Shown one piece after another: positions 25,140-34,612 of a stretch of 64,000 bases of DNA; positions within the stretch are counted from its first letter, which is position 1, and each line of letters starts with the position of its first letter. The notes under the pieces were generated by a model. The model saw only the letters and a program-made list of their open reading frames with translations, was not told where the DNA came from and searched no databases. The stretch is taken from contig NZ_AUDM01000003.1 in NCBI RefSeq assembly GCF_000425465.1, positions 62,001-126,000 on the forward strand, written 5' to 3'. Position numbers and translations under genes: made by a program. The DNA is from Flavobacterium filum DSM 17961. GTDB taxonomy: Bacteria; Bacteroidota; Bacteroidia; Flavobacteriales; Flavobacteriaceae.

Positions 25140-26882
25140 TTAGTTAATTAAAATATTTTCTTTTGGATACTCATAAAACTGATGATTGATTTGTCTGAGC
25201 ATTCCAATCATTAAGTTGAGCATTCCTATTCTTCCAATAAACATGGTTAAAATCAACACATATTTACTAGGTTCAGTTAAAGTTGGTGTAAAATTTAGCG
25301 ATAATCCAACGGTGCTGTACGCTGAAAAACATTCAAAAACCACAGAAAGTAAGTCGGTTCCTTTGGGTTCAAAAATCAACAATGCTAATATGGCAAATCC
25401 AATTACAATTAATGAAATACACAAAATAGCAAAAGCACGAGAAGTAGATTCGCTCGAAATTCTTCTTCCTAAAATTTGAATTCTTGATTTTCCTCTGGCA
25501 ATGCTAAAAATGTTTAATGTTGCCAGAGCAAAAGTACTTGTTTTTATTCCGCCTCCAGTTGACGCCGGTGAAGCTCCAATCCACATTAAAAAAATGATAA
25601 ACAACAAGGTTGGAACGGAAAGTTGTGTGAAATCAATCGTATTAAATCCTGCTGTTCTCGGTGTTACTGAATTAAATGCTGTTGAAGTAATTTTTCCAAA
25701 CCATGAAGAATGTAAATTCATTGTATTATTGTATTCGGAAATCCAAAGAAATACAAATCCTCCAATCAATAAAATTCCGGTTGTATATAATACAATTCTT
25801 GAATTCAATGTCATGATATTCACTTGTTTGTGAATTCTTTTTCGATCAAATAATTCTAAAACATTTATTTTTAAATATTGATAAAAGTTAAAAATAATAT
25901 TGTAACCCAAACCACCAAATACAATCATTACCATTAAAATCCATTGCATAAAATAATTGAATTGAAGATGGCTTTCACTTAATCCGGCAGACATCGTTGA
26001 AAAACCGGCATTACAGAAAGCAGAAATAGAATGAAAAATGGAAAAGAAAAATTTATCCTTAATTTCAGGGTTTTCCAAAATAGAAGAATAGATAAATAGT
26101 GCACCAATTAATTCAACACTAATGGTAAAAACAACAATATTTAAAGCCATTTTCAACACATCTTTAAGTGTATCTTGTGCAATAAAATCGCGAACATTTA
26201 AACCCTCTTTAAAGGAAGAACTACCTCTAAAAAAGAAAGCAAAAAAGGAGGTAAACGTTAAAATTCCCAATCCGCCAATTTGTATTAAACTGATGATAAT
26301 GGTTTGCCCGACGGTTGTAAAATCTTTGGCAGTATCCACCACAATCAAACCGGTTACGCAAACCGCACTAGTGGAAGTAAACAAAGCATCGGTAAACGAA
26401 ATTCCGTTTGTGGTTGCATTTGGAAGCATTAATAAAAATGATCCGATGAGAATGATGGCAAAAAAACTTCCCACAAAAACAATGGCCGGATTATAATATA
26501 CTTCATATACATACCGTACCAATATCATTAATCGGATAATAAAATAAAAGATTAAACCGGCTTCAAGAATAGGCCTTATTTTCCGTAAAACATCCAGATA
26601 ATGTTGATCTATATTTAAAAGTGCAATAATAACTGACACTAAAAGTAAAACACCAATAATCAGCGAGTTGACAAACGCAACCTTTTTCCTTCCGGATGTT
26701 TTGTAATAAAAATATTTGAAGATATTAAACGCAAAAAGTGCAATCCCAATTAAAACTAAACCAATAAATTTGGGCGTTTGATATTCAATATGAATGCTGT
26801 ATCCAAAATCAAAAACAATATACGTCAATACGATAAGATCGAAAAAACGATAAATAATCTTAAGTATTGAATCTTTTTGCAT
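25140..26882 (-). CDS. TrkH/KtrB-type potassium uptake membrane subunit
   Basis: The 580-residue protein has four selectivity-filter loops typical of TrkH/KtrB (SAVCVTGL, FCNAGFST, TPRTAGFNT, YSTVGLSL). It is longer than the usual 440-490 residues because of about 120 extra N-terminal residues with four or five membrane segments. It pairs with the TrkA-like subunit encoded 11 bases downstream for K+ uptake. hemC ends 9 bases upstream of its start, so it is in the heme transcript. Confidence 0.92.
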   Translation of the reverse strand: MQKDSILKIIYRFFDLIVLTYIVFDFGYSIHIEYQTPKFIGLVLIGIALFAFNIFKYFYYKTSGRKKVAFVNSLIIGVLLLVSVIIALLNIDQHYLDVLRKIRPILEAGLIFYFIIRLMILVRYVYEVYYNPAIVFVGSFFAIILIGSFLLMLPNATTNGISFTDALFTSTSAVCVTGLIVVDTAKDFTTVGQTIIISLIQIGGLGILTFTSFFAFFFRGSSSFKEGLNVRDFIAQDTLKDVLKMALNIVVFTISVELIGALFIYSSILENPEIKDKFFFSIFHSISAFCNAGFSTMSAGLSESHLQFNYFMQWILMVMIVFGGLGYNIIFNFYQYLKINVLELFDRKRIHKQVNIMTLNSRIVLYTTGILLIGGFVFLWISEYNNTMNLHSSWFGKITSTAFNSVTPRTAGFNTIDFTQLSVPTLLFIIFLMWIGASPASTGGGIKTSTFALATLNIFSIARGKSRIQILGRRISSESTSRAFAILCISLIVIGFAILALLIFEPKGTDLLSVVFECFSAYSTVGLSLNFTPTLTEPSKYVLILTMFIGRIGMLNLMIGMLRQINHQFYEYPKENILIN

Positions 26883-26891
26883 AAGTAAGGT

Positions 26892-27827
26892 TTAGTGCTT
26901 CTTTACGAGAGCTTGTTTAATTGCTTTCATTAGCTCAGAACCACCGTTATTTAAAATTTCTGTAGCACAAAGTTCGCCAAAATTTTGATACAAATCGATT
27001 TTTACTGTCTTTTCTATTTCCAATTTATGCTTTCCGTCTAATGAAAAAAGGACTCCTCTTAACGTAATTACATCTTCGTTTATTTCTGCTAAAGCTCCAA
27101 TTGGTGCGGTGCATCCGCCTTCTAAAGTTTTCAGAAATTGTCGTTCAACAAACGTACAAATTTCGGTTTCTTTGTGGTTCAATTGTGCCAGTGCATTTCT
27201 TGAAAACGAATCATTTTCCATAGCAACCACCATCATAGCTCCTTGTGCCGGGGCAGGAATCATCCAATCTAAATTAAGATATGTTTCGGGTTTCAGATTG
27301 ATTCTTTCCAAACCGGCTGCGGCAAAAATAGCTCCATTCCAATGGTTGTCCTTTAATTTTTGCATTCTGGTATTTACGTTTCCACGTAAATCTTCTACAT
27401 GGTGAGTAGGATATTTATGTAACCATTGGGCTTTTCTTCTCAAGCTTCCGGTCCCGATAGTTGTCGGGATAGTTGCCGAATTTTCCAAAAAAGACAAATC
27501 TCCTTTGTGTACCAAAATATCTAAGGTTGAAGCCCGTTCTAAAACCGCCGCTTGCACAATTCCTATTGGTAAAGCGGTTGGAACGTCTTTCATAGAGTGA
27601 ACCGCAATATCCACTTCGCCTTTCAACATAGCTACATCAAGGGTTTTGGTAAAAATACCGGTAATTCCAAGTTCATAAAGTGGTTTGTCTAAAATAATAT
27701 CGCCTGTAGATTTTACGGCAACAATTTCGGTTGGATAGCCTAAGTCTTTTAATTTTTTCTCAACGGTATGAGCTTGCCAAAGTGCTAATTCGCTGTCACG
27801 AGTTCCAATTTTGATGGTTTTACTCAT
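26892..27827 (-). CDS. hemC: Hydroxymethylbilane synthase (porphobilinogen deaminase)
   Basis: HemC joins four porphobilinogens to hydroxymethylbilane. The 311-residue protein starts IGTRDSELALWQAH and has HSMKDVPT, GTGSLRRKAQWL, LRGNVNTRM and the dipyrromethane cofactor Cys239 in LEGGCTAPIGA. The start overlaps the hemA stop by 4 bases. The coding sequence contains an 18-base inverted repeat at 27452-27469 that encodes residues about 120-126 just before GTGSLRR. Confidence 0.97.
   Translation of the reverse strand: MSKTIKIGTRDSELALWQAHTVEKKLKDLGYPTEIVAVKSTGDIILDKPLYELGITGIFTKTLDVAMLKGEVDIAVHSMKDVPTALPIGIVQAAVLERASTLDILVHKGDLSFLENSATIPTTIGTGSLRRKAQWLHKYPTHHVEDLRGNVNTRMQKLKDNHWNGAIFAAAGLERINLKPETYLNLDWMIPAPAQGAMMVVAMENDSFSRNALAQLNHKETEICTFVERQFLKTLEGGCTAPIGALAEINEDVITLRGVLFSLDGKHKLEIEKTVKIDLYQNFGELCATEILNNGGSELMKAIKQALVKKH
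27452..27469. repeat. 18-bp inverted repeat inside hemC
   Basis: TCCCGATAGTTGTCGGGA has 6-bp perfect arms (TCCCGA/TCGGGA) around a partly self-complementary centre. It is GC-richer than its surroundings and resembles short palindromic units that recur in Flavobacterium genomes. Only one copy is seen here, in frame with the gene. Confidence 0.6.
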
Positions 27828-29080
27828 TTTACGGCTGTTTCAATTTGAAAAATTTTTTCAATCCATTCGATGCTTTCATCCACCATAGTGTTGTCATCTT
27901 TTAAATGATTGGCAAAATGGGTTGTGATTTTTTGAATGATTCGATTGCTGATAATTTCTGCTTGATCTTGATCAAAATTAGCAATTTTTTTGCGTTGAAA
28001 ATCCAGCTCACCTTCTTTAATCGCGTTTAATTTTTCTTTTAACGCATGAATGGTTGGAGCAAATTTTCTGGCTTTCATCCAAGCTATAAATTCCGATTTC
28101 ACTTCGTCAATTATAGCTTCTGCAGCCGGAATATGTAGTTTTCTTTTTTCTAAGGTATCGTCTGTTAATTGCGATAAATAATCCATGTGAACCAATGAAA
28201 CATTTTCTAATGTTTTCACATTTTCATCCACATTTTTTGGAATGGATAAATCTAAAATTAAAAGTGGTTTTTTTAGATTTAAAATATCTTTATCGATAGT
28301 AGGATTTTGAGCTCCGGTGGCAACAATTAGCACATCGGCTTTTTGAATTTCCAGTTGCAATTCGGTATAATCTTTTACGATTAAATTGAATTTTCCGGCT
28401 ATTTTTTCTGCTTTATCTTTGGTTCTGTTAATAAGAACTATATGGTCGTTTTTGGTATGTTTTACAAGGTTTTCGCAGGTATTTCTCCCTATTTTTCCAG
28501 TTCCGAAAAGAAGAATATTTTTCTGAGAAATTCCGTCTACGTTATTGATAATATATTGAACCGAAGCAAAAGCAACCGAAGTGGCTCCTGAACTAATCTC
28601 TGTTTCGTTTTTAATTCGTTTACTGGCTTGAATCACAGCATTTATCAACCGTTCTATAAACGAATTGGCCAATCCGAACGATTTACTCTCAATAAAACTA
28701 TTTTTGATTTGACTAATGATTTCAAAATCACCTAAAATCTGACTATCTAAACCGGTTCCCACACGAAACATGTGCGAAATGGCTTCTTGATTTTTATAAA
28801 CAAAAGCAACTTTTTGAAATTCTTCAACAGTTCCAACGCTATTTTCACACAACAACTTAATCAATTGAAACGGATGTTGTGCAAACCCATATATTTCAGT
28901 TCTATTACAAGTAGATGTTACAATCAAACTATCTATTCCTTCCAACTTTGCTTGACGCAAAATGTTGGTTTTGGCTTTTTCGTCTAAACTGAATTTTCCT
29001 CGTGTCTCCGCATCGGCTTTTTTGTAACTCAATCCAACGGCATAAAACGTTTGATGTTTCGACAAGTTTAAATTTTCCAT
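27824..29080 (-). CDS. hemA: Glutamyl-tRNA reductase
   Basis: HemA makes glutamate-1-semialdehyde from glutamyl-tRNA, the first step of the C5 heme pathway. The ATG at 29080 (MENLNLSKHQTFYAVGLSYK) is chosen because this is where family similarity starts. The 418-residue protein has the catalytic Cys58 in TSTCNRTEIYG, GLDSQILGDFEI, NADPH-binding LLFGTGKIGRN, and LLILDLSIPKNVDE. It heads the minus-strand heme array and is divergent from an AraC-type regulator gene. Confidence 0.95.
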   Translation of the reverse strand: MENLNLSKHQTFYAVGLSYKKADAETRGKFSLDEKAKTNILRQAKLEGIDSLIVTSTCNRTEIYGFAQHPFQLIKLLCENSVGTVEEFQKVAFVYKNQEAISHMFRVGTGLDSQILGDFEIISQIKNSFIESKSFGLANSFIERLINAVIQASKRIKNETEISSGATSVAFASVQYIINNVDGISQKNILLFGTGKIGRNTCENLVKHTKNDHIVLINRTKDKAEKIAGKFNLIVKDYTELQLEIQKADVLIVATGAQNPTIDKDILNLKKPLLILDLSIPKNVDENVKTLENVSLVHMDYLSQLTDDTLEKRKLHIPAAEAIIDEVKSEFIAWMKARKFAPTIHALKEKLNAIKEGELDFQRKKIANFDQDQAEIISNRIIQKITTHFANHLKDDNTMVDESIEWIEKIFQIETAVK

Positions 29081-29208
29081 AAATACACTTTTCCTAAAAA
29101 GTTGAACAAAATTATTATTATCTATTCTATAAAAGTATCGCTCAAAGTACTTTTTGTATCGCTTGAAGATATCCAAATCCAAAATATGGTTTTCATCGTA
29201 ATTTCTTT

Positions 29209-29216
29209 TATATTTG
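29209..29216 (+). promoter_or_regulatory. -7 box for the AraC-type regulator / hemH operon
   Basis: TATATTTG fits TAnnTTTG, 93 bases before the ATG at 29310. The divergent region 29081-29309 must also hold the hemA promoter; TACTTTTA near 29130 on the minus strand is a weak candidate. Confidence 0.45.
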
Positions 29217-29309
29217 TAGCATTGACAACGCTTTTGAAAGTCTTTGTTTAGAATAATTCTAAATAAACAAAATAAATGCTCTCCAAAGAATATACGAAAA
29301 AATGTCGCT

Positions 29310-30176
29310 ATGGGTTCTCAAGAAGAAATAAAAATTGAAGATGATTTTATTTTAATCCGTTTTCAAAACGATTCAGACGAGGTGGTTCGCTTTGAAAGAC
29401 AAGTATCTACGGGATTAATTCAATTTCATTTTGGGCTAAAAGGAAAAGCAAAATTCATCTTTAATCAAGGAAATTATGCCTTGGAAATGAAGGAAGAAAA
29501 ATCACTTTTGCTCTATAATCCACAAAAAGAATTGCCTGTTCATTTGGAAATTGCACCCCAATCGTGGATGATTTCAGTGTTGGTTTCAATAAAAAAATTC
29601 CACGCTTTGTTTTCCGCCGAGGCAGAATATATTCCGTTTTTGAGTGATGACAATCGTGAAAAAAAATATTATGCCGAAGAAAACATGAGTCCTTCGATGG
29701 CAATCGTGCTCAATCAAATCTTTCATTACAACCTCAATGCTTCAATAAAAAATCTCTATTACAAAGGAAAAGGTTATGAACTGTTAAGTTTGTACTTTAA
29801 CCGCAACGAAGATCAGAATGCGGAACATTGTCCGTTTTTGATTGATGAAGAAAATGTGTTAAAAATTAAAAAAGCAAAAGAAATTGTGATTGCCAACATG
29901 GCCGAACCACCGGGCTTACAAGAATTAGCCGATCAAGTAGGTTTGAATTTGAAGAAATTAAAAATGGGTTTCAAACAAATTTATGGCGATAGTGTTTACA
30001 GTTTTTTGTTTGATTATAAAATGGAATACGCTCGAAAATTGTTAGATAGCGGAACATACAATGTAAATGAAGTAGGTGTTCAAATAGGATACAGCACCGC
30101 TTCGCATTTTATTGCGGCATTTAAAAAGAAATTCGGTACCACTCCGAAGAAGTATTTAATGTCTCTCTCAAATTAA
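29310..30176 (+). CDS. AraC-family transcriptional regulator
   Basis: A 288-residue protein; ATG at 29310 (MGSQEEIKIEDD) is preferred because the upstream frame holds the leader. The N-terminal half is a cupin-like sensor region. The C-terminal AraC domain has two helix-turn-helix units (LQELADQVGLNLKKLKMGFK and YNVNEVGVQIGYSTASHF, then FKKKFGTTPKKYL). It lies divergent from hemA and 22 bases upstream of hemH, so control of heme synthesis is plausible. PchR-like regulators that sense siderophores belong to the same type, so an iron link is possible. Confidence 0.85.
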   Translation: MGSQEEIKIEDDFILIRFQNDSDEVVRFERQVSTGLIQFHFGLKGKAKFIFNQGNYALEMKEEKSLLLYNPQKELPVHLEIAPQSWMISVLVSIKKFHALFSAEAEYIPFLSDDNREKKYYAEENMSPSMAIVLNQIFHYNLNASIKNLYYKGKGYELLSLYFNRNEDQNAEHCPFLIDEENVLKIKKAKEIVIANMAEPPGLQELADQVGLNLKKLKMGFKQIYGDSVYSFLFDYKMEYARKLLDSGTYNVNEVGVQIGYSTASHFIAAFKKKFGTTPKKYLMSLSN

Positions 30177-30198
30177 AAAAATAAATTGCAACATAAAA

Positions 30199-31236
30199 AT
30201 GAAAAAAGGAGTATTATTAGTCAACTTAGGTTCGCCCGAAAGTCCAACCCCAAAAGATGTTAAACCATATTTAGACGAATTTTTAATGGATAAATATGTA
30301 ATTGACGTTCCATATTTATTAAGAGCATTATTAGTTCGCGGAATCATTTTACAAACCCGACCAAAAAAATCGGCAGCTGCTTATGCTAAAATTTGGTGGG
30401 ATGAAGGTTCGCCACTCATTGTGTTGTCGAAACGAATGCATAAAAAAGTACAAGCCAACACGAGCATTCCGGTAAGTTTAGCGATGCGTTATGGTAAACC
30501 AAGTATTGAATCTGGCTTACAAGAACTACACGATCAAGGTGTGAACGAAGTGATGCTTTTTCCTTTGTATCCGCAACACGCGATGGCTTCAACAGTTACG
30601 ATTTTAGTGTTGGCAGAAGAAATTCGTAAAAAGAAATTCCCGAACATGAATTTTACCATTCTTCCAGCTTTTTACAATCAAAAAGATTACATTCGAGACT
30701 TATCCAATTCTATCAAAAAACATTTGGAAGGGTTTGAGTACGATCACTTGTTATTTTCGTACCACGGAATTCCAGAACGTCATATTCGTAAAACCGACGT
30801 AACCAAAAGTCATTGCAAAATAGATGGTTCTTGTTGCCACACACCTTCGCCTGCACACGAGTTTTGCTACCGTCATCAATGCTATGAAACCACCAAACAA
30901 GTGGTTGAGTTTTTAGGAATTCCCGAAGGAAAATACAGCCAAACTTTTCAATCTCGTTTAGCCGGAGACAAGTGGCTGACACCTTATACCGATGTTGAAA
31001 TCAACAAAATGCCTGAAAAAGGAATTAAAAAATTAGCGGTTGTTACTCCAGCTTTTGTTTCTGATTGTTTGGAAACATTAGAAGAAATAGCCATGGAAGC
31101 CAATCATGAGTTTAAAGAGCATGGCGGCGAAGAATTTTTAGCCATTCCGTGTTTAAATGACGATGATGATTGGTGCAAAACCTTGAGCCGTTGGATTGAT
31201 CAATGGGCTTTTGCCGAAATGGAAACTAGTAAATAA
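30199..31236 (+). CDS. hemH: Ferrochelatase
   Basis: HemH inserts Fe2+ into the porphyrin. The 345-residue protein shows the family start GVLLVNLGSPESP, KIWWDEGSPL, AMRYGKPS, FPLYPQHA, the catalytic FSYHGIPERH (His189), and SRLAGDKWLTPYT. Between residues 206 and 228 it has five cysteines (Cys206, 212, 213, 223, 228), a pattern that could hold a [2Fe-2S] cluster as in some bacterial ferrochelatases. The stop overlaps the start of the MATE gene by one base. Confidence 0.96.
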   Translation: MKKGVLLVNLGSPESPTPKDVKPYLDEFLMDKYVIDVPYLLRALLVRGIILQTRPKKSAAAYAKIWWDEGSPLIVLSKRMHKKVQANTSIPVSLAMRYGKPSIESGLQELHDQGVNEVMLFPLYPQHAMASTVTILVLAEEIRKKKFPNMNFTILPAFYNQKDYIRDLSNSIKKHLEGFEYDHLLFSYHGIPERHIRKTDVTKSHCKIDGSCCHTPSPAHEFCYRHQCYETTKQVVEFLGIPEGKYSQTFQSRLAGDKWLTPYTDVEINKMPEKGIKKLAVVTPAFVSDCLETLEEIAMEANHEFKEHGGEEFLAIPCLNDDDDWCKTLSRWIDQWAFAEMETSK

Positions 31237-32579
31237 TGGCAAAATCATCAGGAGCATTAGGAACCGATGACATCAAGCAACTCTTGATAAAACAAGCCGT
31301 TCCGGCCTCAATTGGTATTCTATTTATGTCGATTAATATTTTAGTCGATACCATTTTTGTAGGTCAATGGATAGGTTCATTGGCTATTGCTGCTGTAACG
31401 GTTGTATTACCCATTACTTTTTTAATTTCTTCCTTAGGAATGGCGATTGGAATTGGCGGAAGCTCCATTATTTCAAGAGCTTTAGGAGCAAAAGACAAAG
31501 AAAAAGCCTATCGTACTTTTGGCAATCAAATCATGATGACCTTGATATTGGCGTTGTTTTTTGTGGTGATTGGTTTTTTATATTCCGATGAAATTTTGTT
31601 GCTTTTTGGAGCCAACGGAGAAATCATGAAACCTGCCAAAGAATTTTTTATTCCGGTTTTAATTGGTGTTCCGTTTTTGGCTCTTTGTATGATGGGAAAT
31701 AACGTGATTCGTGCTGAAGGAAAAGCCAAATTTGCGATGATGGCAATGATTATTCCGGCTTTTGGAAATATTTTTCTCGACATTATTTTTATCAAATTTA
31801 TGAATATGGGAATGTTTGGAGCGGCATTAGCCACAACCATTTCCTATTTTATGTGTTTCGTTTTTATTCTTTGGTTTTTTATAAAAAAAAGCGAATTAAG
31901 GCCTTCCGCACATCATTATCGATTTGATTTTTCATTGGTAAAAGAAATCTCTTCTTTAGGATTAGTGACGTTTTCCCGTCAAGGAGTTGTGAGTATTTTA
32001 GCCATTATTGTCAATCATACGTTGTTTGTTTACGGCGGAGAACATTCAGTTGTTGTTTACGGCATCATTAGCAGAATGTTGATGTTTGCTTTGTTTCCCA
32101 TTTTGGGAATTACGCATGGCTTTTTGCCGATTGCCGGATACAATTATGGAGCCGAAAATTACACGCGTGTGAAGGAAACCATTTCCATTTCGATAAAATA
32201 TGCTGCTCTTTTAGCAACATTTATTTTTCTAATCATATTGTTTTTTGCACAACCTATTGTAGCCGTTTTTACCAACGATTTAGAGGTTATAAAAGAAACA
32301 CCAAATGCAATGCGATGGGTTTTTGCCGCAACACCAATTATTGCTTTACAGCTTATAGGTGCAGCTTATTTTCAAGCGGCCGGAAAAGCTATTCCGGCAT
32401 TATTGCTGACTTTAACAAAACAAGGTTTTTTTCTGATTCCGCTAGTGCTGGTTTTGCCAAATTATTTTGGTATTTTTGGAGTATGGGTTGCTTTTCCGAT
32501 TGCCGATGTGTTATCAACACTAATTACGGCCTATTTTTTGCGAAAAGAAATGACCACCAAATTAATAGAAACACAATAA
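31236..32579 (+). CDS. MATE-family efflux transporter
   Basis: A 447-residue membrane protein with about twelve membrane segments in two repeats. MATE landmarks are the start QAVPASIGILFMSINILVD, the GQWIGSLAIAAVT segment, GIGGSSIISRALG, and GFLPIAGYNYGAENY in the second half. Members export drugs or metabolites with Na+ or H+. It overlaps hemH and is followed directly by hemJ. Export of a porphyrin-related compound would be speculation. Confidence 0.9.
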   Translation: MAKSSGALGTDDIKQLLIKQAVPASIGILFMSINILVDTIFVGQWIGSLAIAAVTVVLPITFLISSLGMAIGIGGSSIISRALGAKDKEKAYRTFGNQIMMTLILALFFVVIGFLYSDEILLLFGANGEIMKPAKEFFIPVLIGVPFLALCMMGNNVIRAEGKAKFAMMAMIIPAFGNIFLDIIFIKFMNMGMFGAALATTISYFMCFVFILWFFIKKSELRPSAHHYRFDFSLVKEISSLGLVTFSRQGVVSILAIIVNHTLFVYGGEHSVVVYGIISRMLMFALFPILGITHGFLPIAGYNYGAENYTRVKETISISIKYAALLATFIFLIILFFAQPIVAVFTNDLEVIKETPNAMRWVFAATPIIALQLIGAAYFQAAGKAIPALLLTLTKQGFFLIPLVLVLPNYFGIFGVWVAFPIADVLSTLITAYFLRKEMTTKLIETQ

Positions 32580-33122
32580 ATGGAAATATATAACTACATC
32601 AAAGCCTTACATCTCATTTTTGTGGTCACTTGGTTTGCCGGACTTTTTTATATCGTTCGTTTATTTGTATATCATGCCGAAGCAAGAGAAAAACCGGAAC
32701 CGGAACAACGTATTTTAATCCAACAATACCAGTTGATGCAATACCGATTATGGTATATCATCACATGGCCGAGTGCTATTTTAGCCAGTATTTTTGCTTT
32801 TTGGCTTTTATATTTAATTCCTACTTGGCTTTATCAAGATTGGATGTTAGTAAAACTAGGTTTTGTTGTTTTATTGTACTTATATCATTTTAAATGTCAT
32901 TTGATTTTTAAGCAATTACAAAAAAATGAAGTGAAAAACAGTTCCAATTTTTTCCGTTTGTGGAATGAAGGAGCCACATTAATCTTATTTGCAGTAGTGT
33001 TTTTAGTGATTTTGAAAAATGCCGTCAATTGGATTTTTGGTGTGATTGGTATCATTGCTTTTTCTTTACTGCTAATGATTGGGTTTAAATTTTACAAACG
33101 AATTCGAGAGCGTCAATCGTGA
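32580..33122 (+). CDS. hemJ: Protoporphyrinogen IX oxidase HemJ (CopD/YegI-like)
   Basis: HemJ oxidises protoporphyrinogen IX to protoporphyrin IX. The 180-residue membrane protein begins YIKALHLIFVVTWFAGLFY with the conserved His11, and has RLFVYHAEA, QYRLWYIITWPS and WMLVKLGFV with a conserved Lys. Four membrane segments fit the family. It starts right after the MATE stop codon; the histidine kinase gene overlaps its end by 4 bases (GTGA). Confidence 0.9.
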   Translation: MEIYNYIKALHLIFVVTWFAGLFYIVRLFVYHAEAREKPEPEQRILIQQYQLMQYRLWYIITWPSAILASIFAFWLLYLIPTWLYQDWMLVKLGFVVLLYLYHFKCHLIFKQLQKNEVKNSSNFFRLWNEGATLILFAVVFLVILKNAVNWIFGVIGIIAFSLLLMIGFKFYKRIRERQS

Positions 33123-34609
33123 ATTTTTTACAAAAAATAGGGAAATTATCTTTGCGGGTTAGAATCTTCATTTCGATGATTTTTCTAACCGTGATTTCTT
33201 CTATTTTGATCGCTTCTGTTTCTATTTATCAGTTTAGAAAAGAGGCTAAAGATTATCATCAAGAACGATTATTACGAAAAGAAACCGCCATTAAAGAGCA
33301 CATTAATTACATCCTTAACACTACAACATATCCGCTAACTACAGAAAATATTCCATTAATTTTTTCTGAAAGGGATAAAATTCATGAGCTTTCTGATATT
33401 CACGGTTTAGAAATAAATTTTTATGATTTGGAAGGAAATCTACTGAAATCCTCTAAATCTTCTTTTGCAGTTGATAAAGACCCAAAATCAATTGATATCT
33501 ATTTGATAAAATTAGTTCAATCCAGTTTGGATAAACGATATGTTGAATATAGAGAAATTAACGGTGTAAAAAATTTATCCTCTTACAGCGAAATAAAAGA
33601 TGCTCAATTTAAGCCTTTAGCCGTTTTAAACATTCCTTATATTGAGGACGATGGATACTATGAAAAGGAACTTCAAAAATTCATGATTCGATTTGGGCAA
33701 GTGTATTCATTTATGCTAATACTTTCTATTCTTTTGGCTTACTTTTTATCAAGTTATATAACAAAATCATTAAAAACTATTGCCGAAAAACTGACAATAA
33801 CCCAATTGAATCGTAAAAATCAAAAAATTGAATTGGAAACCAGCAGCACAGAAATTGAACTTTTGATTCGATCTTATAACAATATGGTTGCTGAATTAGA
33901 AGATAGTGCGGTGAAATTAGCTCAAAGTGAACGCGAACAAGCTTGGCGAGAAATGGCAAAACAAGTGGCACATGAAGTCAAAAATCCACTTACACCCATG
34001 CGACTAACCATTCAAAATTTTGAACGAAAATTTGATCCTAAAGACCCTAATATTCATCAAAAAATTAAAGATTATACCAAAACGTTGTTACAACAAATTG
34101 ACATAATGAGTTCGGTTGCCAATGCTTTTTCAAATTTTGCTTCGATGCCGGCACAACAAAATGAACGAATTAATGTAGTTGAAATTATCCAACTTGGATT
34201 AGAAATTTTTAATGAAAATTACATTCGCTTTGAGCCTTCAGAAAAAGAAATTTATCTGAATATGGATAGAACTCAACTCATTCGAATCATAACCAATTTA
34301 GTAAAAAATGCCACTCAGGCGGTTACTGATTTTACGGAAAATCCAGTTGTGATAGTTTCTGTTAATCAAGATAATGAAAAACTAATCATCACTGTAAAAG
34401 ACAATGGAATTGGAATTTCAGAAGAAAATAAATTACAAATATTCGAACCAAAATTTACTACCAAATCAAGTGGAATGGGACTTGGTCTTGGCATCATCAA
34501 AAAAATTATCGAAAATTATAATGGAACAATTACCTTTGAATCGCAACAAAACAAAGGAACAACTTTTATGGTTACATTACCTATCAATACATACGAACAA
34601 ATTACATAA
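33119..34609 (+). CDS. Orphan sensor histidine kinase (NtrY-like layout)
   Basis: A 496-residue kinase starting with GTG at 33119. Membrane segments lie near residues 15-37 and 195-217, followed by a HAMP-like linker (about 218-270). The H-box is QVAHEVKNPLTPM with His285, a variant close to NtrY/NtrB kinases. The N-box is RIITNLVKNATQAV; the G-boxes are DNGIGIS and MGLGLGIIKKI. No response regulator is adjacent. It is the last gene of the hemH-MATE-hemJ operon. Confidence 0.88.
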   Translation: MNFLQKIGKLSLRVRIFISMIFLTVISSILIASVSIYQFRKEAKDYHQERLLRKETAIKEHINYILNTTTYPLTTENIPLIFSERDKIHELSDIHGLEINFYDLEGNLLKSSKSSFAVDKDPKSIDIYLIKLVQSSLDKRYVEYREINGVKNLSSYSEIKDAQFKPLAVLNIPYIEDDGYYEKELQKFMIRFGQVYSFMLILSILLAYFLSSYITKSLKTIAEKLTITQLNRKNQKIELETSSTEIELLIRSYNNMVAELEDSAVKLAQSEREQAWREMAKQVAHEVKNPLTPMRLTIQNFERKFDPKDPNIHQKIKDYTKTLLQQIDIMSSVANAFSNFASMPAQQNERINVVEIIQLGLEIFNENYIRFEPSEKEIYLNMDRTQLIRIITNLVKNATQAVTDFTENPVVIVSVNQDNEKLIITVKDNGIGISEENKLQIFEPKFTTKSSGMGLGLGIIKKIIENYNGTITFESQQNKGTTFMVTLPINTYEQIT

Positions 34610-34612
34610 ACC

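Noticed and set aside
29277..29309. ATG at 29277 as start of the AraC-type regulator
   Set aside because: It is one base out of frame with the regulator and runs into a stop shortly after.
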